This document shows, piece by piece, positions 62,028-64,000 of a stretch of 64,000 nt of DNA. The DNA comes from Talaromyces rugulosus (taxonomy: Eukaryota > Ascomycota > Eurotiomycetes > Eurotiales > Trichocomaceae): positions 3,790,001-3,854,000 of the forward strand of contig NC_049564.1 of assembly GCF_013368755.1 (NCBI RefSeq), written 5' to 3'. Position numbers and translations under genes: made by a program. How positions within the stretch are numbered: position 1 is the stretch's first letter; each line of letters begins with the position of its first letter. The notes beneath the pieces are model-generated. The model worked only from the letters and a program-made list of their open reading frames with translations, was not told the origin of the DNA and searched no databases.

Positions 62028-62756
62028 TAAAAAAAAAAAAAAAAACAACGCCGTCTCTGCTGTACTCAATTTTTTTTTTGTAAAACGCCCCCGGCCCAAA
62101 AACACCCTCCGGAATCAATCACGCACTCACTGGCGATTCCGTAAACTCCATTGCTACATTCTTCTCCTCCTCAAGGACTCCCCGCGACTGCGGCTTTTGC
62201 ACAATAACTTTCGACCGCAACGCCGCCCGAATCTCTGACACGCTGCGATTCATCCACTTATCATACCCATCGGGACTCAAGGGGTACAGCACTAGGTTCT
62301 CGCTACTCCGCGTGATGCGCTCCATCTTGGCCGGTGGGGTGGCAGTGATAATATCGATTTCGCTGGCGAGTTGCTTGCAGTACGAGTCGAGGGGGAGGTC
62401 GTTGACGTCGTCGCCAAATGGGTTTTCGAGTTCGCGGCCAATAGCGACGAAGCTGAGGATGATGTATGCAGCGACTGGAATGTGTTAGTTTTATTTCTTT
62501 TTTTCATTTTATTGTCGTAAAATGATGCAAGACATACCGACGGATCCTGGAATGGCGAGCCACTTGAGGTCCCCGACTAGCTGGAATGGAAGAACCAGCA
62601 CGTAAATCCAGGCGATTTGGGAAATGGCAATGCTGTATGCTTCTGGCAGGGGAGTGTCGCGCACTCGCTCGGCGCCACTGAGACACTCATTCAGCGTGGC
62701 TACTGCGGTGACTATATATCTCGTTAGGTCCGGTTTTTTTTTTTTTTTTTTTTTTT
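62028..62756. repeat. Long A/T homopolymer tracts
   Basis: An A run of about 17 near 62028, a T run near 62073 and a 23-nt T run at 62734-62756 lie in the intergenic gap and in an intron of the bestrophin gene. Another A run is at 63502-63517. They are low-complexity tracts with no coding role. Confidence 0.8.
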
Positions 62757-64000
62757 AAAAAATAAGGGAACGTACTGAGCTGTCCCTCATACGTCGCCGA
62801 CGGAAACAATCCCTGAACAGTACAATGATTGACATAAGTCGACAAATGATTCAAAATCTCAATCGGCAAATGGCCCAGCGGCTTTTTCGCACGCTTAAGC
62901 AGTTTGCGCGGGTTGGACTCGGCAAACGAGACACCAAGATACTCGCCCGCGGCCTTCCAGGGCGTCTTGTTCACTGTTTTGATCAGATCGGGGTCGTCGA
63001 CGTGTGCGTCGCGCGCGAATGTTTCGAGATGGCCGACCAGGCCTATTAGGTCCTGGTACGCAACTGCTGGCTCGAAGCGGAGGTTGTGTTTGACGGCGAC
63101 GGCAAAGGCTTGGAGGAGGTTCAAAGCAGTTCTTGAAAAAATCCAGTTAGCATGTCATCATTATAAACGACTAAGAAAGAGATAGGTGTACAGTTTGCTG
63201 AGAAGGTCGTCCTTGGCGAGCTCGCCTTCTCGTTCGCGGACGTGTAGCCATATGAGACGTGCAATATTTCGCGATGTTTGAATTAATTGTGTCCAGTATT
63301 TGCGGCCGTCACCATATCTATTATTGTCAGTCTTGATATATATTAAAGGGGAGAGGAAAAAAGTACCGTTCGTAGGCAGTGGAGCTTCGAAACGACAAAG
63401 CCAAACCAACGACGAAACCGAGGACGGTGAGAAGGATGCTCGACACCTTGACTGGGCGGTGTTAGTTATTTCGTTTCTTCCTTTTTGAAGATCCGGGAAT
63501 TAAAAAAAAAAAAAAAATATGAGCTTACGAGGATGCACGATGATCGAAATGCAGGTGATGGCAGTCGACCAGCCGCCGACAAAGACCAGAGGCAGAATCA
63601 AACGCGGCAAGATACTGCCGTGTATGCGCAAAAAGGTCGGCCATTTCGTGTGTCTACTGAGATCGCGGGGACCGACCTGATAAAATCAGCTTTATCCTTC
63701 GCAAACACAAGTCTCAAAACACAGGCGGAGAGAGGAGAGACGACGTACAAAGTAATGGTTCAGATCCACGGAAATATCGTCCAGCGGAGTCATAAAACTC
63801 CTATGCGAGTCGTGGAAATCGGTCAGCGAGATGGGCCGCGACGAAGTCGGCTGCGGCGAGTCCTGCTTTCGGCGATGGCCATTGTGTATGTTGGCTGGCT
63901 GCTGCTGGTGGTGGTGGTTGTCGAATGCATCGTGGCCGTGGCTATGCACGTGAGCCTGTACTGGCGCTGGGCCATCGCTAGTCGCTGCAGCACTCGCTGC
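62119..64000 (-). CDS. Bestrophin-family (UPF0187) anion channel, cut by window edge
   Basis: Seven exons are visible (63749-64000, 63529-63676, 63367-63451, 63192-63317, 62776-63131, 62538-62711, 62119-62474), all joined in phase; the 5' end lies beyond the window. The protein is a fungal bestrophin/UPF0187 membrane protein, probably a chloride channel. After a disordered His-rich N terminus (HGHDAFDNHHHQQQ) come the conserved membrane text VLGFVVGLALSFRSSTAYERY, GDGRKYWTQL, and late helices IAWIYVLVLPFQLVG and AAYIILSFVAIGRELENPFG, where ELENPFGDDVNDL is the family hallmark. The acceptor at 63452 (CAG/TCAAGG) rather than the nearby AAG/GTG is needed for phase. The cellular membrane is not evident. 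It is part of the conserved block. Confidence 0.9.

Noticed and set aside
61557..62105. 182-codon minus-strand frame opposite the POP8-like gene
   Set aside because: It translates homopolymer and low-complexity sequence and lies antisense to a better supported, spliced gene.

Overview
The window is nuclear DNA of a filamentous ascomycete (Pezizomycotina, probably Eurotiales). I infer this from intron-rich genes with 44-132 nt introns, GTNNGT donors, a fungal highly reducing polyketide synthase (PKS), a fungal-type NRPS ending in a terminal condensation domain, and a spliced arginine attenuator peptide ahead of the CPS small subunit gene. All exon models below were built by hand from splice signals, phase and protein-family fit.

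Region 1 (1-40.4 kb) is a secondary-metabolite cluster. In order it holds: an ABC-C exporter cut by the left edge (-); a class III PLP aminotransferase (+); a KamA-like radical SAM aminomutase (-); a highly reducing PKS, KS-AT-DH-cMT-ER-KR-ACP (-); a divergently transcribed four-module NRPS of about 5,980 residues (+); a three-histidine-box desaturase (+); and a small bZIP-basic-region/ankyrin regulator of the ToxE type (-). The PKS/NRPS shared promoter contains a RIP-scarred element of about 600 bp with inverted termini and a 15-16 bp minisatellite. The likely product is an acylated tetrapeptide. The PKS would supply the acyl chain, the NRPS four residues in an alternating X-Y-X-Y pattern, and the aminomutase and aminotransferase an unusual amino acid; the desaturase would tailor and the ABC-C protein export. 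Product and substrates are inference.

Region 2 (40.4-44.8 kb) is gene-poor and AT-rich. It ends with an unrecognised gene broken by one in-frame TGA and carrying a 141-bp internal duplication.

Region 3 (44.8-64 kb) is a compact housekeeping block: PBN1/PIG-X, the CPA1 leader peptide and CPA1, an ATRX/ARIP4-type SNF2 ATPase, glutathione synthetase, an MFS sugar transporter with an upstream ORF overlapping its start codon, a POP8-like RNase P/MRP subunit, and a bestrophin-family channel cut by the right edge.

The most unusual items are the bacterial-style radical SAM aminomutase inside a fungal PKS-NRPS cluster, and the NRPS itself, which records its history: half an epimerase at the N terminus, two epimerases with a destroyed HH motif, one epimerase cut out leaving a scar, and a duplicated bimodule.
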